Notes: generated by a model from the letters alone, not told the origin. Shown: positions 33,784 to 42,023, counted from the first letter of the stretch. The stretch: DNA of 64,000 nt from JAWKJY01 sp041393535 (GCA_041393535.1 JAWKJY010000010.1:62001-126000), one strand, 5' to 3'. Made by a program: numbers and translations.

Positions 33784-34584
33784 CTACCCCGCGCCCAGGA
33801 AGCGGAGCGCGTCGTAGACCGCGCCCTCGAGCTCCGAGCGGACGCTCGTGGCGACGATCGGGAGCGAGACGGCCATCACGCCGAACGCGACCAGCACCTT
33901 CGCCGGCAGGCCGAGCGTGAAGACGTTCATCTGCGGCGCGGCGCGCGAGACGATGCCGAACGCGACGTCGGTGACGACCAGGCAGATCAGCACCGGCGCG
34001 ACCAGCTCGAGGCCGATGATCAGGATGTCGACGAAGCCGTGCAGCGCGAGCGCCGCGAGCGTGTCCAGGCCGGGCGTGGCCGCGAGCGGCACCACCTCGT
34101 AGGTCTTCGCGAGGCCGAGCACCATGATCTGGTCGCCGCCGGTGAGGAGGAAGACCATGGTGGCGACGAGCGCGTAGACCTGCCCGATCACGGCGTTGTG
34201 CGCGTTGTTGATCGGGTCGAGGACGGCGCCGAACGAGAAGCCGACGACCGTGTCGAGGACCGAGGCGCCGAGCTGGATCGCGCTCGAGATGACCTGGAGC
34301 GAGAAGGCGAACGCGATCCCGACGAGCACCTCCTTCAGGATCGTCCCGGCCAGGTCGAAGCCGTCGGCGGGCAGCGTCTGGCCGTCCGTCGCGATCGAGG
34401 CCATCGGGATCGAGAGCGCGAGCGCGGCGATCGCCTTCGCACGCCGCGGGATCATCGACGACGAGAAGATCGGGGCGAGCAGGAACAGCGGCCCGACGCG
34501 GGAGAGCGCGAGCACGAAGCCGAGGACGGTGTCCCCCGCGACGCGGGGCAGCTCGATCCCGGACAGCCCGGCGGCGACGCTCAC
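33784..34584 (-). CDS. fliR: Flagellar export protein FliR
   Basis: 266 residues with six or so membrane helices (FVLALSRVGPLFLLAPIFSSSMIPRRAKAIAALALS is the FliR N-terminal signature, with the P-R-R-x-K turn). Later ELVAPVLICLVVTDVAFGIVSRAAPQMNVFTLGLPAKVLVAFGVM is the strongly conserved C-terminal half. Part of the export gate with FliP and FliQ. Confidence 0.96.
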   Translation of the reverse strand: MSVAAGLSGIELPRVAGDTVLGFVLALSRVGPLFLLAPIFSSSMIPRRAKAIAALALSIPMASIATDGQTLPADGFDLAGTILKEVLVGIAFAFSLQVISSAIQLGASVLDTVVGFSFGAVLDPINNAHNAVIGQVYALVATMVFLLTGGDQIMVLGLAKTYEVVPLAATPGLDTLAALALHGFVDILIIGLELVAPVLICLVVTDVAFGIVSRAAPQMNVFTLGLPAKVLVAFGVMAVSLPIVATSVRSELEGAVYDALRFLGAG

Positions 34585-34594
34585 CGCGGGCCGC

Positions 34595-34864
34595 TCACTT
34601 GATCATCGTGGGGATGGACTCGAAGAGGTCGTGCGTGTAGGCGACGACCTGGTCGAGCATCCACGGGCCTGCGAGGGCGATCACGCCGGCGGTGACGAGG
34701 ATCTTCGGGATGAAGGTCAGCGTCGCCTCCTGGATCTGCGTCACCGCCTGGAAGAGCGAGATCACCAGGCCGACGACCAGCCCGGCGAGGAGGATCGGCA
34801 GCGAGACCTTCAGGGTCAGCGTCAGCGCCTGGATCGCAAGGTGGAGGACGGTGTCCTTGGTCAT
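34595..34864 (-). CDS. fliQ: Flagellar export protein FliQ
   Basis: 89 residues with two membrane helices: LAIQALTLTLKVSLPILLAGLVVGLVISLFQAVTQIQEATLTFIPKI matches the FliQ pattern (SLPxLLxxLxVGLxISxFQAxTQIxExTLxFxPK), and GVIALAGPWMLDQVVAYTHDLF is the second half. Normal length. Between fliP and fliR as usual. Confidence 0.97.
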   Translation of the reverse strand: MTKDTVLHLAIQALTLTLKVSLPILLAGLVVGLVISLFQAVTQIQEATLTFIPKILVTAGVIALAGPWMLDQVVAYTHDLFESIPTMIK

Positions 34865-34885
34865 GGTCGACCCTCCCCGGCGGGG

Positions 34886-35551
34886 TCAGAGGTTGAAGGA
34901 GTTGACGACGCTCTGGGTGACCAGGTGCCACCCGTCGACGAGCACGAAGAGCAGGATCTTGAACGGGAGGCTGATGAGGACAGGGGGCAGCATCATCATC
35001 CCCATGCTCATCAGGACGGCCGAGATGATCATGTCGATCACCAGGAACGGCAGGAAGATCAGGAAGCCGATCTGGAACGCGGTCTTCAGCTCCGAGATCA
35101 CGAAGGCGGGGACGAGCACGTGCGTCGGGATGTCCGCGCGCGTCTCGGGGCGCTTCAGCTTCGCGAGCTTCACGAAGAGCGCCAGGTCGCCGTCCCGCGT
35201 CTGCTTGAACATGAACGTCCGCACCGGCTCGAGCCCGCGCTCGATCGCCTGCTGCTGGGTGATCTCGCCGGCCCGGAAGGGCTTCAGCGCGACGGAGTTC
35301 ACCTGGTTCAGCGTCGGGGCCATCACGAAGAGCGAGAGGAAGAAGGCGATCCCGACGAGCACCTGGTTCGGCGGCATCGACGGCGTGCCGAGCGCGTTCC
35401 GGACGAACCCGAGGACGATCAGGATCCGGGTGAAGCCCGTGACCGCGAAGAGCAGCCCCGGGATGAACCCGATCAGGGTCAGGAGGATGAGCAGCTGGAC
35501 GGCGGTGGAGCCGTTCTCCCCGGGAACCTGCAGGCCGTCGAGGTTCGGCAT
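34886..35551 (-). CDS. fliP: Flagellar export protein FliP
   Basis: 221 residues. LLILLTLIGFIPGLLFAVTGFTRILIVLGFVRNALGTPSMPPNQVLVGIAFFLSLFVMAPT and ISELKTAFQIGFLIFLPFLVIDMIISAVLMSMGMMMLPPVLISLPFKILLFVLVDGW are hallmark FliP segments. Many homologues carry a signal peptide; here the N-terminus is short (MPNLDGLQVPGENGS) and no clear signal is seen. ATG overlaps the fliO stop. Confidence 0.96.
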   Translation of the reverse strand: MPNLDGLQVPGENGSTAVQLLILLTLIGFIPGLLFAVTGFTRILIVLGFVRNALGTPSMPPNQVLVGIAFFLSLFVMAPTLNQVNSVALKPFRAGEITQQQAIERGLEPVRTFMFKQTRDGDLALFVKLAKLKRPETRADIPTHVLVPAFVISELKTAFQIGFLIFLPFLVIDMIISAVLMSMGMMMLPPVLISLPFKILLFVLVDGWHLVTQSVVNSFNL

Positions 35552-36132
35552 CAGCTCCTCGCCGTCAGCCGCCGGAGGCTCTCGAGCACGCCGGCCTGGC
35601 GGTCCCGCGCGACCGGGCCGATCGTCGTCCCGACGCCCATCCCGAGCGGGGGCTCGACGCCCTCGAGGATCGCCTCGAGCCGGCGCGCCGCGTCGCCGCG
35701 GTAGACCCGGATCGGCGTCACCTGGTGCTCGGCCGAGCCGAGCAGGACGAGGTCGTCCCCGACGCGCACGAGGTGCACCGCGCGGTTCTGCGCGAGCGCC
35801 GTCGTCGCGACGACGGCCATCCGCCCGTCCCCGCGCTGGCCCGCACGGGCCTTCGACGCCGTCCAGCGCTTGAGGATCCAGTAGACGCCCCAGAGCACCA
35901 CGAGCACGATCAGGAGCCCGACGACGAGCCGGACCCACGCGCCCGACGAGCCCGAGGAGGCCGCCTCCTTCGTCCCCTCCTTCGCCGCGCCCGAGACCGC
36001 GTCGGGGAGCTTCGTCTGATCGCGCTCGAACGCGCCCTGCGCGGCGGGTGCCGCGAGCAGCGCGACGGCAGGCAGCGACAACGCGCACGCCAGGGCGACC
36101 AGTGACCGGGGACGACCGGGTTCCACCGCCAC
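35551..36132 (-). CDS. fliO: Flagellar biosynthesis protein FliO
   Basis: Up to 193 residues: a hydrophobic signal-like start (LVALACALSLPAVALLAAPAAQGA), a Ser/Gly linker, one membrane helix (VRLVVGLLIVLVVLWGVYWILKRW) and a cytoplasmic part RMAVVATTALAQNRAVHLVRVGDDLVLLGSAEHQVTPI typical of FliO. The first possible start, GTG 36132, sits only four bases after a sigma-28-like -10 box, so the true start is probably GTG 36126 (nearly leaderless) or further downstream. Confidence 0.88.
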   Translation of the reverse strand: MAVEPGRPRSLVALACALSLPAVALLAAPAAQGAFERDQTKLPDAVSGAAKEGTKEAASSGSSGAWVRLVVGLLIVLVVLWGVYWILKRWTASKARAGQRGDGRMAVVATTALAQNRAVHLVRVGDDLVLLGSAEHQVTPIRVYRGDAARRLEAILEGVEPPLGMGVGTTIGPVARDRQAGVLESLRRLTARS

Positions 36133-36135
36133 CGC

Positions 36136-36162
36136 TTATCGACCGGCGATCCGCATCGTTGA
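36136..36162 (-). promoter_or_regulatory. Sigma-28-like promoter of the fliO-P-Q-R-flhB operon
   Basis: Minus strand: TCAACGAT, 11 bases, GTCGATAA (-10 at 36136-36143). It is the closest match in the window to the enteric consensus -10 GCCGATAA. The predicted start of transcription is about 36129, within the first codons of the longest fliO frame. Confidence 0.72.
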
Positions 36163-36428
36163 GCGGGGCCCGCCCGACCGCTCCCCCCTCCGGGGGCCGC
36201 CCGATCGGGTGGCCCGCCTCGCGCGCGCGAGAGCGCGCGATGCGCGCGTCCCTCCACCGGGGGGACGCCCCGCCTTCCACCGGGTGAGGCGCCGGCGCCC
36301 TGACGGGCACGCCGCCATCCCCGAAACGGAGAGGGTGCGAGGTCGAGTCCGGGAATCGCCCTCGGAGCGCGTGGACACGATGCTTGAGGAGTCAGCAGCG
36401 CCCCCTGCCCCCCGGAGGTTCGAATCTC

Positions 36429-37244
36429 GTGGACACCCAAGTCGTGAGCGGCCAGCGCCCCACCGCCGAGCAGGCCGAGGGTCTCTGGCGGCGGTGGGTC
36501 GAGGTCCGCGACGTCAAGGCTCGCGACCGGCTCGTGCTCTCCTACTCGCCGATGGTGAAGTACCTGGCGAGCCGCAAGATCCGCGAGCTCCCCGCGCACT
36601 GCGAGCTCGAGGACCTGATCTCGTGCGGCCTGCTCGCGCTGATCGCCGCGGTCGACCGCTTCGACCCGAAGAAGGGGGCGACGTTCGAGCAGTACGCCTG
36701 GACGCGCGTGTCCGGCGCGATCATGGACGAGCTGCGCCGCCAGGACTGGGCCTCGCGCTCCGTCCGCCGCACCGGCCGCGAGATCGAGCGCGCCCGCGAC
36801 GCCTGGCTCTCCAAGAACGGCCGCGCGCCGAGCGAGTCCGAGCTGGCCGGCGAGCTGAGCATGACCGTCGTGGAGCTGCGCGACCGGCTCGAGGAGATCG
36901 ACCGCGCCGACCTGCTCTCGCTGAACGCCCCGGCTCGCGGCACCGACGACGCCCTCTCCGTCGAGGTCGGCGACACGCTCGAGGCCCCGATCGGCACGTA
37001 CGACCCGGAGCTCTCGACGCTCGCCGGCGAGCGCGCCGAGGCCGTGCGCGCCGCCATCGCCTCCCTCTCGGAGCGCGAGCAGACGATCCTCACCCTCCTC
37101 CACGTCCACCACATGCAGGGCGCCGAGATCGGTCGCCACCTGGGCGTGAGCGAGTCCCGGGTCTCCCAGATCCTCGCGTCGATCCGCCGCAAGCTGAAGG
37201 ACGCGATCGACGACTACGACAAGATCGACGCCCGCGTCGCCTGA
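36429..37244 (+). CDS. fliA: Flagellar sigma factor FliA (sigma-28)
   Basis: A 271-residue sigma-70-family factor. Regions: LVLSYSPMVKYLASRKIRELPAHCELEDLISCGLLALIAAVDRFDPKKGATFEQYAWTRVSGAIMDELRRQDWASRSVRR (region 2, FliA-like), a FliA-type region 3 with NGRAPSESELAGELSM, and region 4 LSEREQTILTLLHVHHMQGAEIGRHLGVSESRVSQILASIRRKLKD. GTG 36429 is chosen for the GGAGG 11 bases before it. It presumably reads the TCAA-N15-GCCGATTA-type promoters listed here. A divergent promoter region of about 290 bases separates it from fliO. No flgM was seen nearby. Confidence 0.95.
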   Translation: MDTQVVSGQRPTAEQAEGLWRRWVEVRDVKARDRLVLSYSPMVKYLASRKIRELPAHCELEDLISCGLLALIAAVDRFDPKKGATFEQYAWTRVSGAIMDELRRQDWASRSVRRTGREIERARDAWLSKNGRAPSESELAGELSMTVVELRDRLEEIDRADLLSLNAPARGTDDALSVEVGDTLEAPIGTYDPELSTLAGERAEAVRAAIASLSEREQTILTLLHVHHMQGAEIGRHLGVSESRVSQILASIRRKLKDAIDDYDKIDARVA

Positions 37245-37275
37245 CGCGGGGCCCCGCGCCTCCACCCCGGGAGAT

Positions 37276-37305
37276 CGGCCCGGCCCTCGCGGTCGGGCCG
37301 TGTCG
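37276..37305 (+). terminator. Terminator after fliA
   Basis: CGGCCCG ... CGGGCCG (37276-37282 with 37294-37300), then TGTCGTTT, the most T-rich tail seen after a hairpin in this window. Confidence 0.7.
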
Positions 37306-37380
37306 TTTCCGGGGGCGCCCGCGCCTCGCTGCGGGCCGCTACGGATGCGGCTCGCCGACCGCCCCGCCTAGGCTCGGTGC

Positions 37381-37779
37381 ATGGTCGCCAGCACGGGCAG
37401 GTCGCGCGTCGTCCGACTCGCCTGGCTCGCCGTCGCCTACGCCGCCACCGGCCTCGCCGTGCTCGGGGTGCTCGTGCCCGTCCTGCCGACGACGCCGTTC
37501 GCGCTCCTGGCCGTGTTCGCCGCCGCGCGCGGCTCGAAGGCGTTCCACGAGCGGCTCCTGCGCGACCCCCGGCTCGGGCCCGTCGTTCGCGACTGGCAGC
37601 TCCACCGGGCGGTCGGCCGGCGACCGAAGCAGCTCGCGACGGGGACGATGGCCGTCTCCGCCGGCGTCCTCTTCGTCGCCGGCCCGTCCCTCTGGGTCGC
37701 CGTCGGCGTGACCTGCCTGATGGCCTCCGTCGGCGCCTGGCTCTGGGCCCGCCCCGAGCCGCCGCGGGAGCGGCGCTAG
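37381..37779 (+). CDS. DUF454 (YbaN-like) membrane protein
   Basis: 132 residues with the DUF454 pattern: AWLAVAYAATGLAVLGVLVPVLPTTPFALLAVFAAARGSKAFHERLLRDPRLGPVVRDW, in which GxxGxxxPxLPTTPFxLLAxxxxxRxSxxxxxxLLxxxxFGxxxxxW is the family core. Two more helices follow. Function unknown. Separated from fliA by a terminator. Confidence 0.85.
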   Translation: MVASTGRSRVVRLAWLAVAYAATGLAVLGVLVPVLPTTPFALLAVFAAARGSKAFHERLLRDPRLGPVVRDWQLHRAVGRRPKQLATGTMAVSAGVLFVAGPSLWVAVGVTCLMASVGAWLWARPEPPRERR

Positions 37780-37784
37780 GGCCG

Positions 37785-38816
37785 TCAGGCGGCCGCGCGC
37801 GCCGGCCGGGACGACCGCGCTGCGCGCACGAGCGCCTCGATCGAGGCGTCCGGCACGTCCCACGGAATCTCCGGGCCCTGGTTCGAGAGGACGAAGCCCG
37901 GTCCCGCGGCGGCGATCACGCGCCGGGCCTCGAACTCGACCCGCTCCGGCTCGAAGCGCAGCAGCTTGAGGTTGTTGACGTTGCCGATCAGCGCCTTGCC
38001 GGGACCGATCGCCCGGCGGGCCGCGTCGACGCGGTCGCTCTCGCCGATCAGGAAGCCGGCGACGCCCAGGTCGCGCAGGTGCGGCAGGAACGGCAGGCCG
38101 TGGCCGACGAGCTCGAGCGCGAGCAGGCCCGGCGTGCGCGCCACGAACCGCTCGAGCGCCGGGCGCGCGTCGCGCAGGAACGTCGCCTCGTCGAGGATCG
38201 TGGCGGAGGCGATGCCCTCGGCGACGACGACGAGGTCGCAGCCGGCGTCGAGCTGGGCCGAGGCCCAGCGCGACGCGTACGCGGTCGTCTTCTCGAGCAG
38301 GGTCGGCAGGAAGCGTCGCCGCACCGGCTCCGGCTCGAGCAGCAGCGAGAGGAGCTTCCGCGTGCCCATCAGCATCGTCGGCAGCGAGAACGGGCCGATC
38401 ACCGCGCCGACGATCAGCTGCTGGCCCTTGACCCGCCGCGCGAGCGCCTCGGCGGCGCGCAGCGTGTGCCGGCAGTACGGGTGCCGGGTCGGGTCGGGCA
38501 CGGCCACGCGCTCGATGTCCTCGTAGGACGACAGGACCATCCCGTTGACCGACGGCGGGCCGTCGTCGTGCAGGTCGATCCCGGCGCCCCACGGCAGCAC
38601 GTCCTGGACGACGTGCGGCATCGCGAACACCGCGTCGTGGCCGAAGCGGTCGAGCAGCGCGAGCTGGCCCTCCGCGATCCGGCCCGGCTCGCCGAAGTAG
38701 CGCCCGAGCGGGACGCCGAGCACCCGGGCGCCCTGCATCAGGAGGACGGGCGCGACCGGCGTCACGTCGACCGGGTCGCCGAGCACCGCGGCGACGATCC
38801 GCTCCGCGCCCGTCAC
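37785..38816 (-). CDS. Uroporphyrinogen-decarboxylase-like methyltransferase family protein, zinc ligands missing
   Basis: 343 residues of the URO-D/MtaA-type superfamily, whose members pass methyl groups between a corrinoid protein and an acceptor such as coenzyme M or tetrahydrofolate. Visible: N-terminal TGAERIVAAVLGDPVDVTPVAPVLL, the barrel segment LIVGAVIGPFSLPTMLMGTRKLL, AQLDAGCDLVVVAEGIAS, ALIGNVNNLKLL and GFVLSNQGPEIPWDVPDASIEALVRAAR. Compared with thiol-activating MtaA/MtbA (HxCG ... SPGCxIP), the His-x-Cys is replaced by ALELVGHG and the later Cys by Pro in QGPEIP. A zinc-thiol mechanism is therefore unlikely. Its ATG overlaps the stop of the MCP-cobalamin gene (ATGA), so they act together. 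Confidence 0.85.
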   Translation of the reverse strand: MTGAERIVAAVLGDPVDVTPVAPVLLMQGARVLGVPLGRYFGEPGRIAEGQLALLDRFGHDAVFAMPHVVQDVLPWGAGIDLHDDGPPSVNGMVLSSYEDIERVAVPDPTRHPYCRHTLRAAEALARRVKGQQLIVGAVIGPFSLPTMLMGTRKLLSLLLEPEPVRRRFLPTLLEKTTAYASRWASAQLDAGCDLVVVAEGIASATILDEATFLRDARPALERFVARTPGLLALELVGHGLPFLPHLRDLGVAGFLIGESDRVDAARRAIGPGKALIGNVNNLKLLRFEPERVEFEARRVIAAAGPGFVLSNQGPEIPWDVPDASIEALVRAARSSRPARAAA

Positions 38817-40396
38817 GCGGCCTGCCCGAGCGTCAGGTGGCGGACGAGCCGGACCGCGCCGGCCGGGTCGAACGCGACCCCGTCGGCCCCGACCCGCTCG
38901 CGCAGCGTCGGGTCGACGAGGAACGGCGCGCCGCCGGCGATCACGCGGATGCGGTGGAGGCCGCGGCGCCGCAGCAGCTCCTTCAGCTCGGGGACGTGCT
39001 TCGCCGTGTGCAGGAGCAGCGTCGAGACGCCGATCACCGTCGCGCCCTCGCGGACGGCGGCGTCGACGAGGTCCTCGTTGCGCACGCTCAGGCCGAGGTC
39101 GACGACGCGGAAGCCGTCGGCGCGCAGGGCGGCGACGACGATCCGGCGGCCGAGGTCGTGGAAGTCCTGCCAGGCGTTCCCGATCACGATCGGAGGGCCG
39201 TCCCGTCCGTCCGAGACGAGCGGCTCAAGCCGCTCGAGCGCCGCCTCGAGGATGCGGGCGTTCCGGAAGTGCTCGATCGTCGGGCGCCCGGGCCCGGCCG
39301 CGTTGTACGCGCGCTGGGCGGCGCCGGCCAGGCGGCCGAGCAGCTCGTCGGGCGCGACGTCGGCGGCGAGGGCCTGCTCGAGCGCCCGGGCCGCGTCGTC
39401 GGGCCGGTCGTCGACCAGCGCCCGCTCGAAGGCGGCCTCGAAGGCGCCGAGCGAGCGGATCGCGGGCCGCGCCGGCGCCGGCGCCGCCTCGAGCCAGAGC
39501 GCGTCGCCGGCGCGCGCGCCCGCGGCGAGCTCCGCCGCGAGCGCGGAGGCCGCCTGATCCACGTGCTCCCCGTGCAGCCGCGCCTGCTCGACCAGCTCCT
39601 GCAGCTCGACCTGGCCGTAGGCGAGCTCCTGGACGCGTCCGGTCGGCTCGAGGAGCGCGTCCGCGCGACCGTCGGTCTCGACCGCGGCGCCCTCGAGCAC
39701 CCGGACGGCGGCCTCCGCGCCGGCGAGCGCCTCGAGGTTCTCGCCGAAGCGCTCGGCGCCCCGGCCGATCGCCTCGGCGATCCGGTCGGCGGCGGCGACG
39801 ACGTCAGAGACGACCTCGCGCGTCGTCACCGAGAGCGAGCCCACCTCCTCGGCGACCACCTGGAACCCGACCCCGGCTGCGCCCGCGCGGGCCGCCTCGA
39901 TCCGCGCGTTCAGCGCGAGCAGCTTGGTCCGGTCGGCGATGCCGCGGATCTCGGCCATCCGCTCGTGGATCTCGCCGACCTGCCGGTTCAGCTCCGCCAG
40001 CTCGGCCTCGAAGGCGCGGATCGAGCCCGCGTAGCTCTCGATCGCCGCGGCGGCGTGCCCGGTGGCCGAGACGATCTCCCCGACGGCGTCGCCCAGGCCG
40101 GTCGACGTGCGGGAGAGCCGCTCGGCGACCTCGGCGAAGCCGCCGCGGCGCGCGAGCTCGAGCGCGCGGCCGGTGACCGCCAGGAGGGCCCGGTTCGACG
40201 CGCGCGCGTCCTCCGCCCGGGCGCGGTGCGCGTGGAGCGCCCGCGCCAGCGAGCCGACCCCGTCGGCGAGCGGGTGCCCGGCCGGCGGCTCGGGCTCCGG
40301 CTCGGCCGGTTGCGAGGGAGCGGGCGCGACCGGAGCCGGCTCGACGTGGACGTCGAGCTCGCTCGCTGCGCGTCGCCTGCTGCCCCAGAGCCACAT
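38813..40396 (-). CDS. Cytoplasmic chemoreceptor fused to a cobalamin (corrinoid)-binding domain
   Basis: 527 residues without a membrane helix. The Pro/Glu-rich start (about 15-40) is followed by an MCP-type coiled coil with the hairpin tip IADRTKLLALNARIEAARAGAAGVGFQVVAEEVGSL (about 145-180), the region that contacts CheA/CheW. Then comes a helical cap typical of corrinoid proteins (DDAARALEQALAADVAPDELLGRL, about 325-350) and a B12-binding domain with the DxHxxG motif as DFHDLG (411-416, His413), VIGVSTLLLHTAKHVPELKELL and VIAGGAPFL. The His should coordinate cobalt from below (base-off/His-on). Sites for adaptational methylation are not obvious. Coupled to the URO-D-like gene downstream. 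I infer a receptor that senses the state of a corrinoid or of a methyl group on it. Confidence 0.9.
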   Translation of the reverse strand: MWLWGSRRRAASELDVHVEPAPVAPAPSQPAEPEPEPPAGHPLADGVGSLARALHAHRARAEDARASNRALLAVTGRALELARRGGFAEVAERLSRTSTGLGDAVGEIVSATGHAAAAIESYAGSIRAFEAELAELNRQVGEIHERMAEIRGIADRTKLLALNARIEAARAGAAGVGFQVVAEEVGSLSVTTREVVSDVVAAADRIAEAIGRGAERFGENLEALAGAEAAVRVLEGAAVETDGRADALLEPTGRVQELAYGQVELQELVEQARLHGEHVDQAASALAAELAAGARAGDALWLEAAPAPARPAIRSLGAFEAAFERALVDDRPDDAARALEQALAADVAPDELLGRLAGAAQRAYNAAGPGRPTIEHFRNARILEAALERLEPLVSDGRDGPPIVIGNAWQDFHDLGRRIVVAALRADGFRVVDLGLSVRNEDLVDAAVREGATVIGVSTLLLHTAKHVPELKELLRRRGLHRIRVIAGGAPFLVDPTLRERVGADGVAFDPAGAVRLVRHLTLGQAA

Positions 40397-40408
40397 GCTG
40401 CTCCCCGT

Positions 40409-40435
40409 CGATCGGCAGCGGGCAGCCCGAATCCA
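40409..40435 (-). promoter_or_regulatory. Possible sigma-28-like promoter of the MCP-cobalamin gene
   Basis: TGGATTCG, 11 bases, GCCGATCG (-10 at 40409-40416). The layout matches the CHAP promoter (TGGATTCC ... GCCGATCA). The -10 box ends 13 bases before the ATG, with GGGGAG between, so the leader would be very short. Confidence 0.5.
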
Positions 40436-40517
40436 TCCGGGTCGACGCGGATCTCGCCCCGGCCGCCCGGACGGGTGCGCCCGGTTGCCCCCGGGCCGGC
40501 CGGGGTAGACAGGCGCG

Positions 40518-41597
40518 ATGCGCGTCCCGCCGGTTCCGCGGAGCCTCGACCGCGCGTCGGGCTGGGCCTGGCGCCTGCTCCTCTGCGCCGCCGCGCTCGT
40601 CGCGGTGCTCGCGCTGCTCGTGTTCCTGCAGGTGATCGTGCTCCCGGTGCTCGTCGCGCTGACGATCTCCCCGGCGCTGCTCCCCCTGACCGACTGGCTG
40701 CGCTGCCGCGGGATCGGCCGGCCCGCCGCGGCGATCTCGCTCGTGCTGGCGATCGCGCTCGTCGCCGGCCTCGCGGCGCTCGTCGCCGTCTCGATCGTCT
40801 CGCAGTACGACGAGCTCGCGGACGCCGCGCAGCGCGGCGTCGAGCGGGCGACGGCATGGCTCGACGACCAGGGGATCGACGTCGCGGGCGACGGCTCGCA
40901 GAGCCTGGCCGACCGGATCGGGACGGCCTGGAGCGCCGCGTCCGACTACCTCGTCGCCGGCCTGCGCACCGGCGTGTCGCTCGTCGCCGGGGTCGTCCTC
41001 GCGGTCGCGATGCTGTACTTCGTCCTCCGCGACGGGCGCGGCGCCTGGCGCGGCCTGCTCGGCCGCCTCGGCGCCGAGAACCGGCCAGCGGTCGAGCGCG
41101 CCGGCCATGCCGCGTGGAAGCAGCTCGCCGGCTACGTCCGAGGCACGGCGCTGATCGCCGCGCTCGATGCGCTGCTGATCGGGATCGGCATCGCGCTGCT
41201 CGGCGTGCCGCTCGTCCTCCCGCTCGCCGTGCTCGTCTTCCTGGGCGGCTTCATCCCGTTCGCCGGGGCGACGCTCACCGGGGCGATCGCCGTGCTCGTC
41301 GCGTTCGCGGACGAGGGCGGCGTGATCGCGCTGGCCACGCTCGGCGTCGTGCTCGGCGTCCAGTTCGTCGAGGGCAACTTCCTCCAGCCGATCGTGCAGA
41401 GCCGGACCGTGTCCCTGCACCCGGCCGTCGTCATCCTCGCGGTCGCCGCCGGCGGCTCGCTCTTCGGGATCCTTGGCGCGTTCCTCGCCGTCCCCGTGGT
41501 CGCGGTGGCCGTGGCCTTCGTGCGGAGCCTCGCGGACGAGCCGATCGACCCCCGCGGCCCGGCCGACGCCGGCGCGCCGGAGCACGTGCCGCCGTAG
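40518..41597 (+). CDS. AI-2E family (PerM-like) transporter
   Basis: 359 residues with about eight helices. The family layout is clear: VIVLPVLVALTISPALLPLTDWLRCRGIGRPAAAISLVLAIALVAGL at the start, a soluble insert at about 100-140, then LAGYVRGTALIAALDALLIGIGIALLGVPLVLPLAVLVFLGGFIPFAGATLTGAIAVLVA and FVEGNFLQPIVQSRTVSLHPAVVILAVAAGGSLFGILGAFLAVPV, which contains the strongly conserved QxxExNxLxPxxxG-type segment. Members move small molecules or ions; the substrate here is unknown. Divergent from the MCP-cobalamin gene. Confidence 0.9.
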   Translation: MRVPPVPRSLDRASGWAWRLLLCAAALVAVLALLVFLQVIVLPVLVALTISPALLPLTDWLRCRGIGRPAAAISLVLAIALVAGLAALVAVSIVSQYDELADAAQRGVERATAWLDDQGIDVAGDGSQSLADRIGTAWSAASDYLVAGLRTGVSLVAGVVLAVAMLYFVLRDGRGAWRGLLGRLGAENRPAVERAGHAAWKQLAGYVRGTALIAALDALLIGIGIALLGVPLVLPLAVLVFLGGFIPFAGATLTGAIAVLVAFADEGGVIALATLGVVLGVQFVEGNFLQPIVQSRTVSLHPAVVILAVAAGGSLFGILGAFLAVPVVAVAVAFVRSLADEPIDPRGPADAGAPEHVPP

Positions 41598-41603
41598 CGC
41601 AGC

Positions 41604-42014
41604 CTACGCGGGACGCAGCGGCGACGGGCCCTGGCGGAGCGTGCGGCGCTCGGCCGGGAGGATCTCGGTCACGCGCAGGCCGAACTCCTCGTCGACCGCG
41701 ACGACCTCGCCGCGCGCCACGGGCGTGCCGTTGACGTAGAGGTCGGCGGGCTCGCCGACCATCTTGTCGAGCGTGATGATCGTGCCCGGGGCGATCGCGA
41801 GCGCGTCGCGGATCGTCATCGAGGTCCGCCCCATCTCGACGACGAGCTCCACCGGGACGTCCAGGACGAGCCCGAGGTCGCCGCTCCCGTCGCCCGACGG
41901 GCCGGCGCCGCCGAGCTCGGCGAGCGCGACGTCCGCGTCGAGGCCGCCCGCCAGGTCGCCGGCGATTCCGCCGAGCGCCTGGGCCACCTCTGCATCGAGG
42001 GAGAAGTCGTCCAT
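41604..42014 (-). CDS. fliN: Flagellar motor switch protein FliN
   Basis: 136 residues. The SpoA/FliN domain at the C-terminus: LGLVLDVPVELVVEMGRTSMTIRDALAIAPGTIITLDKMVGEPADLYVNGTPVARGEVVAVDEEFGLRVTEIL is canonical. The N-terminal 50 residues are Asp/Ala/Gly-rich and variable. It directly follows fliL with nine bases between, where fliM is usually found; no fliM is present in the window. Confidence 0.95.
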   Translation of the reverse strand: MDDFSLDAEVAQALGGIAGDLAGGLDADVALAELGGAGPSGDGSGDLGLVLDVPVELVVEMGRTSMTIRDALAIAPGTIITLDKMVGEPADLYVNGTPVARGEVVAVDEEFGLRVTEILPAERRTLRQGPSPLRPA

Positions 42015-42023
42015 CCGTGCCTC

